A stretch of 64,000 bases of DNA, taken from positions 62,001 through 126,000 of the forward strand of contig JAQWCW010000002.1 in NCBI GenBank assembly GCA_028705775.1, given 5' to 3'. The notes under the pieces are model-generated. The model had not been told where the DNA came from, did no database searches, and worked only from the letters and a program-made list of their open reading frames with translations. The position numbers and the translations under genes are program-made. This DNA comes from Eubacteriales bacterium. GTDB taxonomy: Bacteria > Bacillota > Clostridia > Christensenellales > Aristaeellaceae. The first letter of the stretch is position 1, and every line of letters begins with the position of its first letter. Below are positions 45,323 through 53,022 of the stretch, piece by piece.

Positions 45323-45574
45323 ATGCCTATCATGGACCCTTCGGTTGTTGAACTTTCCGAAAAGGTGGACTGCCGTTATACTCTGGTTGTTGAAACGGCG
45401 AAGCGCGCCCGTCAGCTTGTCGCGGGAAGTATGCCCCTTATTGATTCCAAGGACGGCGATAAGCCCGTTTCCATTGCTGTCAGGGAGATTGACCGCGGGC
45501 TTCTCGGCTACGAGCGTCCGGAAGGCGAGTATGAAGGCTCCAACGACGTGCTCACGGATGTCGTCGGGGTTTGA
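45323..45574 (+). CDS. rpoZ: RNA polymerase omega subunit
   Basis: Small subunit that assists folding and assembly of beta-prime. The 83 residues include the conserved DCRYTLVVETAKRARQL near the N-terminus and KPVSIAVREIDRG. The position directly after gmk and before coaBC is the standard Bacillota arrangement. AAGGAGG precedes the ATG. Confidence 0.93.
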   Translation: MPIMDPSVVELSEKVDCRYTLVVETAKRARQLVAGSMPLIDSKDGDKPVSIAVREIDRGLLGYERPEGEYEGSNDVLTDVVGV

Positions 45575-45588
45575 CGGGAGGATTACAA

Positions 45589-46791
45589 ATGCTGGAGGGC
45601 AAATGCGTAGTTATCGGCATAACGGGCGGAATTGCGGCTTATAAATCAGCCGAGCTTGCCCATCGCCTGAAAAAGCGCGGAGCGGACGTTCGCGTTATCA
45701 TGACAAAGAACGCCTGCCGCTTCATCGCGCCGCTGACGCTGGAAACCCTTACCGGCAATCCCGTTGCGGTTGACACCTTTGAAAGACCGAAAACGTGGGA
45801 GGTTGAGCATATCGCTCTGGCTAAGCGCGCCGATATATTCGTAATCGCGCCCGCAACCGCCAATATTATCGCAAAGCTCGCCTGCGGGCTTGCCGATGAT
45901 ATGCTTTCCACAACAGCGCTTGCAACGAAAGCGCCCATGCTCGTCTGCCCCGCAATGAATACGGGAATGCTTGATAATCCCGCGACCGTTGCCAATATCG
46001 CGCTTCTCAAAAGCCGCGGAATTGCCGTTATGGAATCCGGCGAGGGAATCCTTGCCTGCGGCGACAGCGGAAGGGGAAGAATGCCGGAACCCTCCGAAAT
46101 CGAGCGGCGCGTTATCGCCTCGCTGACCCGCGTCAGGGATATGGAGGGCATGAAGGTGCTTGTAACCGCAGGCCCTACCTGCGAAAGCCTTGACCCCGTT
46201 CGGTTTATCACAAACCGTTCGTCGGGCAGAATGGGCTTTGCCGTTGCTCAAATGGCGGCGGAGCGCGGAGCGGATGTAACCCTTGTTCACGGAAAGGTCA
46301 GCATTCCGGTGCCGCCGATGGTAACGGCTGTGCCCGTTGTTTCGACGGGCGACCTTTACCGCGAGGTTCTCAGTCGCTGCGAAAGCGCCGATATTGTCAT
46401 TCAGGCGGCAGCTCCGGCTGATTACCGCGCGGCTGAAATTGCGCCGCAGAAGATAAAGAAGCAGGACGGCGGCAAGCTCGTGCTTGAGCTTGTCGAGAAT
46501 CCCGATATTGCAAAGGCTGTCGGTCAGCGCAAGCGTGAGGGGCAAATCCTTGTCGGCTTTGCGGCGGAGACGCAGAACGTTTACGATAACGCGCGCAAAA
46601 AGCTCGCCTCAAAGAGCCTTGATTTAATCGTTGCAAACGACGTTACGAAAAAGGGCGCGGGCTTTGACGTTGAAACCAACATCGCCGCGTTCATAACCAA
46701 GGACGGAATCGAGGAACTGCCGCTTCAGCTTAAAACGGAACTTGCCGATAAGCTGCTCAGCAAGGCTGTGGAGCTGAAAAGCCGGGCGTAA
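45589..46791 (+). CDS. coaBC: Bifunctional phosphopantothenoylcysteine decarboxylase/phosphopantothenate-cysteine ligase
   Basis: Two steps of coenzyme A synthesis. The N-terminal flavoprotein half (CoaC, about residues 1-185) has GITGGIAAYKSAEL, the catalytic His in EVEHIALAKRAD and PAMNTGML. The C-terminal half (CoaB) starts with VLVTAGPTCESLDPVRFITN and contains SSGRMGFAVAQMA, KIKKQDGGKLVLELVENPDI-like (KIKKQDG) and a late VANDVTKKGAGFD. The ATG at 45589 follows GGGAGG. It is the last gene of the operon; priA, common next door, is absent. Confidence 0.95.
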   Translation: MLEGKCVVIGITGGIAAYKSAELAHRLKKRGADVRVIMTKNACRFIAPLTLETLTGNPVAVDTFERPKTWEVEHIALAKRADIFVIAPATANIIAKLACGLADDMLSTTALATKAPMLVCPAMNTGMLDNPATVANIALLKSRGIAVMESGEGILACGDSGRGRMPEPSEIERRVIASLTRVRDMEGMKVLVTAGPTCESLDPVRFITNRSSGRMGFAVAQMAAERGADVTLVHGKVSIPVPPMVTAVPVVSTGDLYREVLSRCESADIVIQAAAPADYRAAEIAPQKIKKQDGGKLVLELVENPDIAKAVGQRKREGQILVGFAAETQNVYDNARKKLASKSLDLIVANDVTKKGAGFDVETNIAAFITKDGIEELPLQLKTELADKLLSKAVELKSRA

Positions 46792-46827
46792 TATGCGCTT
46801 TTGGCTTCGTGGAACTGCCGTTGTATT

Positions 46828-46868
46828 AAACAATCCCGCAGGGCGTTTGCCGAGCGGGATTGTTTTTT
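46828..46868. terminator. Terminator between coaBC and the convergent CAP-domain gene
   Basis: Bases 46828-46839 pair with 46854-46865 (12 bp), with GGC/GCC pairing in the loop, followed by a T-run to 46868. The reverse strand has a short TTT, so it may serve both genes. Confidence 0.85.
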
Positions 46869-46922
46869 GTCCGAGCAAGCGTCAGCCTGCCCTTGCGCAG
46901 CTGCTGTACTGCTTGCTTTCCG

Positions 46923-47888
46923 TTATCTTGCGAAAACCTGACACTCGTAGATGTAGCCGTTTTTATCAACGGCGATTCCGATGCCGACCTTCGTCCATGA
47001 AGCGGAAAGTATGTTGCGCTTATGACCTGCGCTTGACATGAACGCCGCTTCCGCTTTCAGCACGCTTGCGTGGTGAGCAATGTTTTCGCCCGCCGCAGTA
47101 AAGGCGTAGCCCATGGTTTTCAGCATTACGGACATTTTGCCGTATGTCGGGGATTCGTGCGCGAAATATCCGTTGTCGCGCATATCTTCCGCCTTAATCC
47201 TTGCAATTCTTGCAAGCTCTGCGTCCATAGGCAGCGCCTGCATACCGTTCTTTACCCTGTCCTCGTTCATCAGGCTGATGGCTTCCGATTCAAGGGAGCT
47301 TGCTTCGGAGACCGTCGGCTTGCTCGTCGGCTTTGCGGTAGGCGCGGCAGTGGGTTTTGAGGTGGGCGCTTTGGTGGGATTTGCCGTCGGAGCGGTAGTT
47401 GGCTTAACTGTCGGCGCAGTGGTGGGCTTAAGCGTGGGAGCGCTCGTCGGCTTTGCCGGCTCGGGCGTTTTTACGGGTTCTGCGTCGGGCGAGCCGGTGG
47501 CGTCGCAGCCGCTGCCCGGGCAGGCGGTGCTTCCGGAGTCCGTTTCGCAGCTGTCGCCTGTACAGGGCTTTTTGTTTGCGCATGAGCCGCTTGTAAGCCC
47601 GTTTGCCGCTATAAACGCCCGGTTCGTTTCGCAGTCGATATGGGAAACGCATACGCCGTATTCGTTTATAACGCATCCGCCAGCCGTTTCGGTTTCGCTT
47701 ACAATTTCCTCTTGCTTTTGCCGCTTTGTTGTGCTATCTTTATCCCGCCTTGTATCACATACGCCATTACTGGCATATTCTGTGCCTGTGGACTACGTTC
47801 TTGTGCATATCGGGGCGGCGTTTGCCTGCAGCGGCAGAGCAAGGGCGAGCAGAAGGCTCATTGATACGCGCTTGATGTTGTGTTTCAT
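46923..47888 (-). pseudogene. Secreted CAP/SCP-domain protein with an in-frame amber codon
   Basis: From the ATG at 47888 (eight bases after a strong AAAGGAGG) to the stop at 46923 one frame runs for 321 codons, broken only by TAG at codon 32 (47793-47795). Codons 1-25 are a good signal peptide (SLLLALALPLQANAA). After the TAG come a charged segment, a Cys-rich part (about 65-120), a Pro/Thr repeat linker of PTxKPT type (about 140-190) and an intact CAP domain with GYFAHESPTYG, AGENIAHH, AGHKRNIL and GIGIAVDKNGYIY. CAP proteins are extracellular and often wall-associated. It may be a recent nonsense mutation, an error or readthrough. Confidence 0.7.
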
Positions 47889-47899
47889 GGGTTTTCCTC

Positions 47900-47932
47900 C
47901 TTTGTAACTGCTTTGTAGCAGCTTTGTAACAG
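47900..47932. repeat. Three tandem 11-bp repeats upstream of the CAP gene
   Basis: CTTTGTAACTG, CTTTGTAGCAG and CTTTGTAACAG stand head to tail (47900-47910, 47911-47921, 47922-47932), ending at the ribosome-binding site of the CAP gene. The 11-base period places each copy on nearly the same face of the helix. A candidate -10 (TACGAT) and -35 (TTGCAG) lie just upstream on the reverse strand. A binding site or leader element is inferred. Confidence 0.5.
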
Positions 47933-48022
47933 TATCGTAACAAACTGCAATAGCGACTGCAAGCGAATTGGTGTATAGTTTCCACGGTAAAATATTGCTG
48001 CCAATATTGTGGAGGGATTGTA

Positions 48023-48439
48023 ATGCTGCTGGAAAAATGTCCGCGCTGTGAGCTTAACTACATTCTTGACGACGGCGAGAAACTCTGTCGGGTTTGCCGC
48101 CGTGACTTGATGGGCGAGAAACCGGTTGAGGAGCAGGAGCTTTGCTCCATATGCAATGAAGCGCCCGCGCTGCCCGGCAAGGACGTGTGCCTTGCCTGCC
48201 TGAAGGAAATGAGCGGCCATGACGTCGATACGATTGATACGCAGGACGAAGCCGCCGTTAACCCGAGCAGCATTGATATCGACCCTGTAAGCAGTATGGA
48301 TGAGATAATTCCCGATATTCAGGAGGATATATCGTCCCCTGAATACGGCGAAATCCGCAACGAGCTGTCGCTCGAAACCGTTCTTGAGGATGAGGAGCGG
48401 GAAGCGGACAAGGACGAAAACGAGGAAGAGGAAGAGTAA
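48023..48439 (+). CDS. Small protein with two zinc-ribbon-like motifs and an acidic tail
   Basis: The 138 residues begin with two Cys knuckle pairs: CPRC...CRVC (about residues 6-26) and CSIC...CLAC (about 41-59), likely to bind one or two zinc ions. The rest is acidic, ending in a run of Asp and Glu. No known family is recognised. Zinc ribbons suggest contact with nucleic acid or proteins. GGAGGG precedes the ATG. The next gene starts five bases after its stop, so the two are probably cotranscribed. Confidence 0.6.
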   Translation: MLLEKCPRCELNYILDDGEKLCRVCRRDLMGEKPVEEQELCSICNEAPALPGKDVCLACLKEMSGHDVDTIDTQDEAAVNPSSIDIDPVSSMDEIIPDIQEDISSPEYGEIRNELSLETVLEDEEREADKDENEEEEE

Positions 48440-48444
48440 GAATA

Positions 48445-49137
48445 ATGCGCGTGTTTGCGATTGGCGACCTGCATCTGTCCGGCGGCATGGATAAGCCCAT
48501 GAATGTGTTCGGCGAGCAGTGGGACAATCACTTCGCGCGCATTTCTCAAAGCTGGCAAAACGAAGTTGCGGACGATGACCTTGTGCTTATTCCCGGCGAT
48601 TTGAGCTGGGCTATGCAGCTTGAAAACGCAAAGCCCGACCTTGAGGCTATCGCAAGCCTGCCGGGCAGGAAGCTCATACTGAGGGGCAATCACGATTACT
48701 GGTGGTCGTCCCTTACGCAGCTTCGCGCGGCTCTTCCGAAAAGCATGAGCGCCCTGCAGAACGACGCGTTTGAGTATGAGGCGTGCGTTGTATGCGGAAC
48801 AAGGCTGTGGACTTGTCCTACAATACAGACAGTCACCGCAGACGACGAGAAGATATATCTTCGGGAGCTTGGGCGGCTGAAACTGTCCATCGGCGCGGCA
48901 AAAAAGCTCTCGAAGGATAAGCCGCTTGTGTGTATGCTCCATTATCCGCCGATAACGGAGGGCGCAAACGGCAGCGAGGTTGCCGATATACTTGCGGAAA
49001 GCGGCGTCAGCTTCTGCGTTTACGGGCATCTGCATGGCGCGGGAATCAAGGCGGGCTTTAATGGCGACTTCTGCGGAGTTGAGTACAGACTTGTGTCCTG
49101 CGACGCACTGTCCTTTTCGCCCCTGAGAATCATCTGA
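48445..49137 (+). CDS. Calcineurin-like metallophosphoesterase
   Basis: A 230-residue cytoplasmic enzyme with the full set of metal motifs: GDLHLSGG (Asp8, His10), PGDLSWAM, RGNHDYWW, MLHYPPI and GHLHG. This family hydrolyses phosphoesters; close relatives include the YmdB and YfcE-like enzymes, but the substrate is not evident. A SAL-like or nucleotide substrate cannot be told apart. It follows the zinc-ribbon gene and ends at a strong terminator. Confidence 0.88.
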   Translation: MRVFAIGDLHLSGGMDKPMNVFGEQWDNHFARISQSWQNEVADDDLVLIPGDLSWAMQLENAKPDLEAIASLPGRKLILRGNHDYWWSSLTQLRAALPKSMSALQNDAFEYEACVVCGTRLWTCPTIQTVTADDEKIYLRELGRLKLSIGAAKKLSKDKPLVCMLHYPPITEGANGSEVADILAESGVSFCVYGHLHGAGIKAGFNGDFCGVEYRLVSCDALSFSPLRII

Positions 49138-49172
49138 TAACGGCTCTGTGGAGCCTGTGACCTGTATTGTGG

Positions 49173-49212
49173 AGCGCGTCCTTCCCCTTTGTGGGGGTGG
49201 GCGCGCTTTTTT
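49173..49212 (+). terminator. Terminator after the metallophosphoesterase gene
   Basis: Bases 49173-49187 pair with 49193-49207 (one mismatch and some G-T pairs), followed by TTTTTT. Confidence 0.85.
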
Positions 49213-49549
49213 GCGCGCATTTTTATGGATTTGCGTCGTTGCGGCACTCTCTGTGGAGAATCAGCCCATCCGCCGCTTCTGCGCATGAGGATAAATGGAA
49301 ATGCAAACATACGATTAAGAAATAGCAAGCGGATGTCGTTTTGAAAAATAATATATTAAATAAATGACACAATAAAGCAACATATATGAAATATAATCTG
49401 CCGTTCAAAAATCCTTTCGCCATATTCTGTGGCTTTGGCAACCCGCACCCACAATTCACATAAAAAGTAATACGAACGCGTTTTCTCATTTGAGTCGTAA
49501 TTACTACGAATTTGTTATAGTACACCCAAAGCCCGAAATTCCCGCCCTA
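49213..49549 (+). other. AT-rich intergenic spacer before the division cluster
   Basis: About 340 bases, unusually AT-rich for this window, especially 49340-49400. Several TATAAT-like boxes occur (49392, 49516) without well-placed -35 partners. I see no gene, RNA or repeat. Confidence 0.4.
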
Positions 49550-49578
49550 TTGCGTTTTTCAGCTTATTCGTGCATAAT
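49550..49578 (+). promoter_or_regulatory. Promoter of the division and cell wall cluster
   Basis: TTGCGT (49550-49555) and CATAAT (49573-49578) with a 17-base spacer. The transcript would start near 49585, inside the MraZ boxes. Confidence 0.65.
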
Positions 49579-49580
49579 TT

Positions 49581-49625
49581 GTGGTGTCAAGTGGAGGCAA
49601 AGTCCAAATTGGGGAGTAAAATCCC
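49581..49625 (+). promoter_or_regulatory. Probable MraZ binding boxes
   Basis: Units with a 10-base period: GTGGTGTCAA, GTGGAGGCAA, AGTCCAAATT, GGGGAGTAAA, ATCCC. GTGGA-type boxes repeated every 10 bases before mraZ are the known operator of this autoregulator. Here they overlap the predicted transcription start, which suits repression by MraZ. Only the first two copies match well. Confidence 0.6.
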
Positions 49626-49722
49626 GTGATATGGCGTAGAGCGATGACTTCGAGGCCGTTATAGGCACGAAGCCGTTTGCAGCCCCCGACGCGGCAAGCT
49701 TACAGCGGAGGAGGGGATTGCG

Positions 49723-50196
49723 GTGGCAGAGCTAAGCGAGCTGTTTTTCGGCGCGTATGAGCATTCCGTTGACAGCAAGGGCCGCATCATAATTCCCGTT
49801 CCCTTCCGCGCGGGTTTGGGCGAAAAGTTTGTTGTCGGGGTAACTCTCACCTTCAACGCAATCGCCCTTTATCCCGAAAAGGTTTTTCTTGAAAAGCTGG
49901 AGCTTCTTGAAAAGCTCGGCAGAGGCACAGACAGAACGAAGGCGGCGGCAATGGCTCAGTTCGCCCGTTCATCCTATCCGGACAGCGTTATGGACGCGCA
50001 GGGCAGACTGCTTTTGCCGCAGAAACTGCGCCAGCGCTTCTTCGGAGAAGAAAAAGAAATAGAAATAAGCGGCGACAGCCGCATAGTGCGCATAGTGTCC
50101 CTCAAGCAGGCGCGCGAAGAGGAGCAGTACTTCGACGAACATAAGGATGAAATAAGCGACTACCTCAGCGAGCTTCAGCTTGGCGAGGAGCGCTAA
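49723..50196 (+). CDS. mraZ: Transcriptional regulator MraZ
   Basis: AbrB-like double-barrel protein that binds DNA boxes before its own operon. Two copies of the family motif are visible: HSVDSKGRIIIPVPFR (about residues 14-29) and SVMDAQGRLLLPQKLRQ (about residues 87-103). At 157 residues it is a little longer than usual because of an acidic C-terminal tail. The GTG start follows GGAGGAGGGG. It heads the division cluster. mraW (rsmH), which almost always follows mraZ, is missing here. Confidence 0.95.
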   Translation: MAELSELFFGAYEHSVDSKGRIIIPVPFRAGLGEKFVVGVTLTFNAIALYPEKVFLEKLELLEKLGRGTDRTKAAAMAQFARSSYPDSVMDAQGRLLLPQKLRQRFFGEEKEIEISGDSRIVRIVSLKQAREEEQYFDEHKDEISDYLSELQLGEER

Positions 50197-50234
50197 AGCG
50201 CCACTGTCATTAACGGAAAGGTAGGCGAATAGGC

Positions 50235-50870
50235 ATGACGAGAGCAGCCGTCGGCGGAACATACGCCCGATACACAGGCGCTTATGCACCTGTCTCAGGT
50301 TCGTCTGCCTTGCAGCCAGATTCCTATGGCTTCGGCGTTTCGCTTCCGCTTCCAGGCAGAAGAAGGCGCAGAGTCGAAACCCCCGACGCGCCGTATGTTG
50401 ACGAGCGCGAGCTTCCGCTTTCCGGACTTATGAGCATTGACCGCTGCGATTTGCTTCGCTATCCGCTAAGCCCCGCCGCCGTTCCGCAGGTCATAATTCC
50501 ATACAGGCGCGGCGTTGCGCCGAAAACCTTCTTTACGGTTATCGGCGTGCTGTTTTCCGTGCTTTGCGTTATGCTTCTGATGTCCTACGGTAGAGTCACC
50601 CTCCTTCAGAAGGATGAAAACGACGTCCGCCGCCGCATAAGCGAAACCGTCAAGGAGAATATCGACCTTACGGCAAGCGTTGAGAAGCTGTTCAATCAGG
50701 ACGTCGTTATCACCACTGCAGTGCGCGATCTTGGCATGATTTCCGGCGCGGGAGTCAATACGATTCCCGTTGCCGCGCTTTCTTGCCCTGATGCCGTTTC
50801 TGAAACCTACGCTGCGGCTCCCCCCGCCCGCGAAGGCTTCTGGAACGCAATATTCTTTTTCTTGGAATAA
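50235..50870 (+). CDS. FtsL-like division protein with a long N-terminal tail
   Basis: The 211-residue product has a cytoplasmic N-terminus of about 95 residues (Tyr/Pro/Arg-rich, with GRRRRR), one membrane helix (about residues 98-116) and a short coiled coil (about 120-150) with DLGM, then a low-complexity tail. Small bitopic proteins with one helix and a leucine-zipper-like segment between mraZ/mraW and the PBP are FtsL. FtsL is poorly conserved, so position is the main evidence. The N-terminal tail is longer than usual. Confidence 0.65.
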   Translation: MTRAAVGGTYARYTGAYAPVSGSSALQPDSYGFGVSLPLPGRRRRRVETPDAPYVDERELPLSGLMSIDRCDLLRYPLSPAAVPQVIIPYRRGVAPKTFFTVIGVLFSVLCVMLLMSYGRVTLLQKDENDVRRRISETVKENIDLTASVEKLFNQDVVITTAVRDLGMISGAGVNTIPVAALSCPDAVSETYAAAPPAREGFWNAIFFFLE

Positions 50871-50892
50871 CTTGAGGTTTGGGGGAAAATGC

Positions 50893-53010
50893 TTGCAAAG
50901 GTCGGGAATCCTTATACGCAAGCGAATGCTCCTGCTGGTCATGATTTTCGTTTTTCTCAATCTCACCTTGGTGGCAAGGCTCGTATCGGTATGCGTCATT
51001 GATTCCTCGGCGCTTACTGCAAGAGGAGTCGCGCAGTGGACGAGAAAAGGGATAGTTACGGCGGGCAGGGGAAACATTACCGACAGAAACGGTCATGTAC
51101 TGGCGATAAGCGCTACAGCCTTTGTGGTTACCGCTAATCCACGCGTAATCGCGGATGACGCGGCTTTCGCAGAGGCTTTATCGCCTGTTTTGATGGTCGA
51201 TGAGGAGGTCATCAGGAAGCGCATTGCCGACAAAACGAAGGCGTCGGTAATCCTGAAACGGCAGGTGCCGAGGGATGTCGTCGACGCGATTCGCGCCCTT
51301 AGGCAGGAGCAGTTCGACAAGGGCGTCAAGGTGCTGCGCGGCGTTTCCTTTGAGGAGGACGCAAGAAGGGTTTATCCTCTCGGCACGGCGCTCTGCCAGG
51401 TGCTTGGGCTTACGAATGTTGATTCCGTCGGTCAGAGCGGGCTTGAAAAGCAGTACGAAAGCGTGCTCAGGGGCGTTGACGGGGAGTACAGAACGGAGGT
51501 TGACGCCTCCGCAAGAACCCTGCCGGACGGCGAAACGCTTTACATTCCTCCGAAAACGGGCAACACCCTCGTGCTTACCATCGACAGCGTGCTGCAAAGC
51601 ATATGCGAAAAGGCAATGCGCGAGTGCCTTGCGGTTAACGAGGCTAAAGCCGTTTCATGCATAATGATGAACGTTCGGACGGGCGACATACTCGCAATGT
51701 GCATGAAGCCCGACTACGACCCGAACAGCCCTCCCAGAAACGAGCTGGAAACGCTGACGCAGCTTATGCGCATAACGCTTGTAAGCGACGTATACGAGCC
51801 GGGCTCGACCTTCAAGATTCTGACGACGGCAGCCGCGCTTGACGCGGGAGTTACCTTTCCGGAGGACAGATTCCATTGCTCGGCTCGGGTTACCGTTGAC
51901 GGCGATGTAATCAAATGCTGGGGACGCGCTCACGGCGCGGAGTCGATGGCTGAGGGCTTGTGCAACAGCTGCAATCCGGTTTTTGTCGAGCTTGCGCTTC
52001 GCCTCGGAACGGAAAGATTCTACCGCTATCTTTCCGCGTTCGGGCTTGGCAAGTACAGCGGCGTTGAGCTGCCGGGCGAAACCGCCGGAATTATGATTCC
52101 GCTTTCCGCCATAAAGAACGTAGACCTTGCCCGCGTCGGTTTCGGTCAGTCGATTGCCGTAACTCCGCTGCAACTTATAACCGCTGCAAGCGCCGCCGTA
52201 AACGGCGGAAGGCTTTTGAAGCCGCACATCGTAAAGGCGGTTGAAACGCCGGAAGGCGAAACCATTTACGAATCCATGGTGGAAGTTACAGCCAATCCGA
52301 TAAGCGCGGAAACCTCGGCTACGATGCGCGGGCTGCTTGAGCTTGTTGTGGAAAACGGCGGAGGAAAGAACGCGCGGGTCAGCGGCTACCGAATCGGCGG
52401 AAAGACGGGCACGGCTCAGTTTTACCGCGACGGCAGGGTTGTCACCGATACCCATGTCGGCTCCTTCATCGGCTTTGCTCCCGCGGATGAACCGGTGCTT
52501 GCGCTTCTTGTAATAGTAAGCGAGGCGCAGGTGCCGATTGATTACGGAAGCGCGACCGCCGCGCCCTTTGCGGGGCAGATATTTGCGGAGGCGCTTGAGA
52601 GCATGGGCTTTCCGAAAGAAGGAGAAACGCTTCCCGATGTTGAAGTTCCACAGCTTGCCGGACTTTCGCTTTCCGCCGCAAAGCGCGAGCTGTCGCTTCT
52701 TACCCTGACGGCTCAGACGGACGGAGTCGGCGATACGGTGCTTTCACAGCTGCCGCCTTCCGGAAGCGTCCTCAAGCGCGGGGGAGAGGTAATGCTCTAC
52801 ACTCAGCGTGAGGGCGAAATAACTCCGGAAACGCTGCTTGCCGTGCCGGATGTCAAGGGAATGACGATGACGGAGGCGGGGCGGGCAATTCGCACCAAAG
52901 GGCTTTCGATGACGCCGCTCGGCAGCGGGCTTGCCTCGCACCAGACGCCTGCCGCAGGCAGCTACGTTGCGCCGGATACTGATATAATAGTGACATTTTC
53001 CATACCTTGA
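50893..53010 (+). CDS. Class B penicillin-binding protein with PASTA domains (PBP2B/SpoVD-like)
   Basis: Septal peptidoglycan transpeptidase, anchored by an N-terminal helix (about residues 12-32). Active-site motifs are Ser305-x-x-Lys308 (GSTFKI), Ser359-Cys-Asn361 and Lys504-Thr-Gly (GGKTGTAQ). Two C-terminal PASTA domains begin with VEVPQLAGLSLSAAKREL and LAVPDVKGMTMTEAGRAI. The TTG at 50893 follows GGGGGA by six bases; a longer frame overlapping the FtsL-like gene lacks support. With ftsW in the same cluster it forms the septal synthase. Whether it is the vegetative PBP2B or the sporulation SpoVD is open. Confidence 0.93.
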   Translation: MQRSGILIRKRMLLLVMIFVFLNLTLVARLVSVCVIDSSALTARGVAQWTRKGIVTAGRGNITDRNGHVLAISATAFVVTANPRVIADDAAFAEALSPVLMVDEEVIRKRIADKTKASVILKRQVPRDVVDAIRALRQEQFDKGVKVLRGVSFEEDARRVYPLGTALCQVLGLTNVDSVGQSGLEKQYESVLRGVDGEYRTEVDASARTLPDGETLYIPPKTGNTLVLTIDSVLQSICEKAMRECLAVNEAKAVSCIMMNVRTGDILAMCMKPDYDPNSPPRNELETLTQLMRITLVSDVYEPGSTFKILTTAAALDAGVTFPEDRFHCSARVTVDGDVIKCWGRAHGAESMAEGLCNSCNPVFVELALRLGTERFYRYLSAFGLGKYSGVELPGETAGIMIPLSAIKNVDLARVGFGQSIAVTPLQLITAASAAVNGGRLLKPHIVKAVETPEGETIYESMVEVTANPISAETSATMRGLLELVVENGGGKNARVSGYRIGGKTGTAQFYRDGRVVTDTHVGSFIGFAPADEPVLALLVIVSEAQVPIDYGSATAAPFAGQIFAEALESMGFPKEGETLPDVEVPQLAGLSLSAAKRELSLLTLTAQTDGVGDTVLSQLPPSGSVLKRGGEVMLYTQREGEITPETLLAVPDVKGMTMTEAGRAIRTKGLSMTPLGSGLASHQTPAAGSYVAPDTDIIVTFSIP

Positions 53011-53022
53011 GGAGGAAGCTAT

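Noticed and set aside
47793-47795. Amber codon as evidence for pyrrolysine insertion or a changed genetic code
   Set aside because: TAG ends other genes in this window (for example at 31770, 32633, 43191 and 59575), and no suppressor tRNA or pyl gene is visible. One case cannot support recoding.
47113-47907. Long forward-strand open frame with Val/Gly repeats and hydrophobic stretches
   Set aside because: It is the reverse complement of the Pro/Thr repeats and CAP domain of the reverse-strand gene. It has no ribosome-binding site, and the opposite strand carries recognisable domains.
49392-49521. TATAAT-like boxes in the AT-rich spacer as extra promoters
   Set aside because: No -35 box lies at an acceptable distance, and AT-rich DNA gives such matches by chance.
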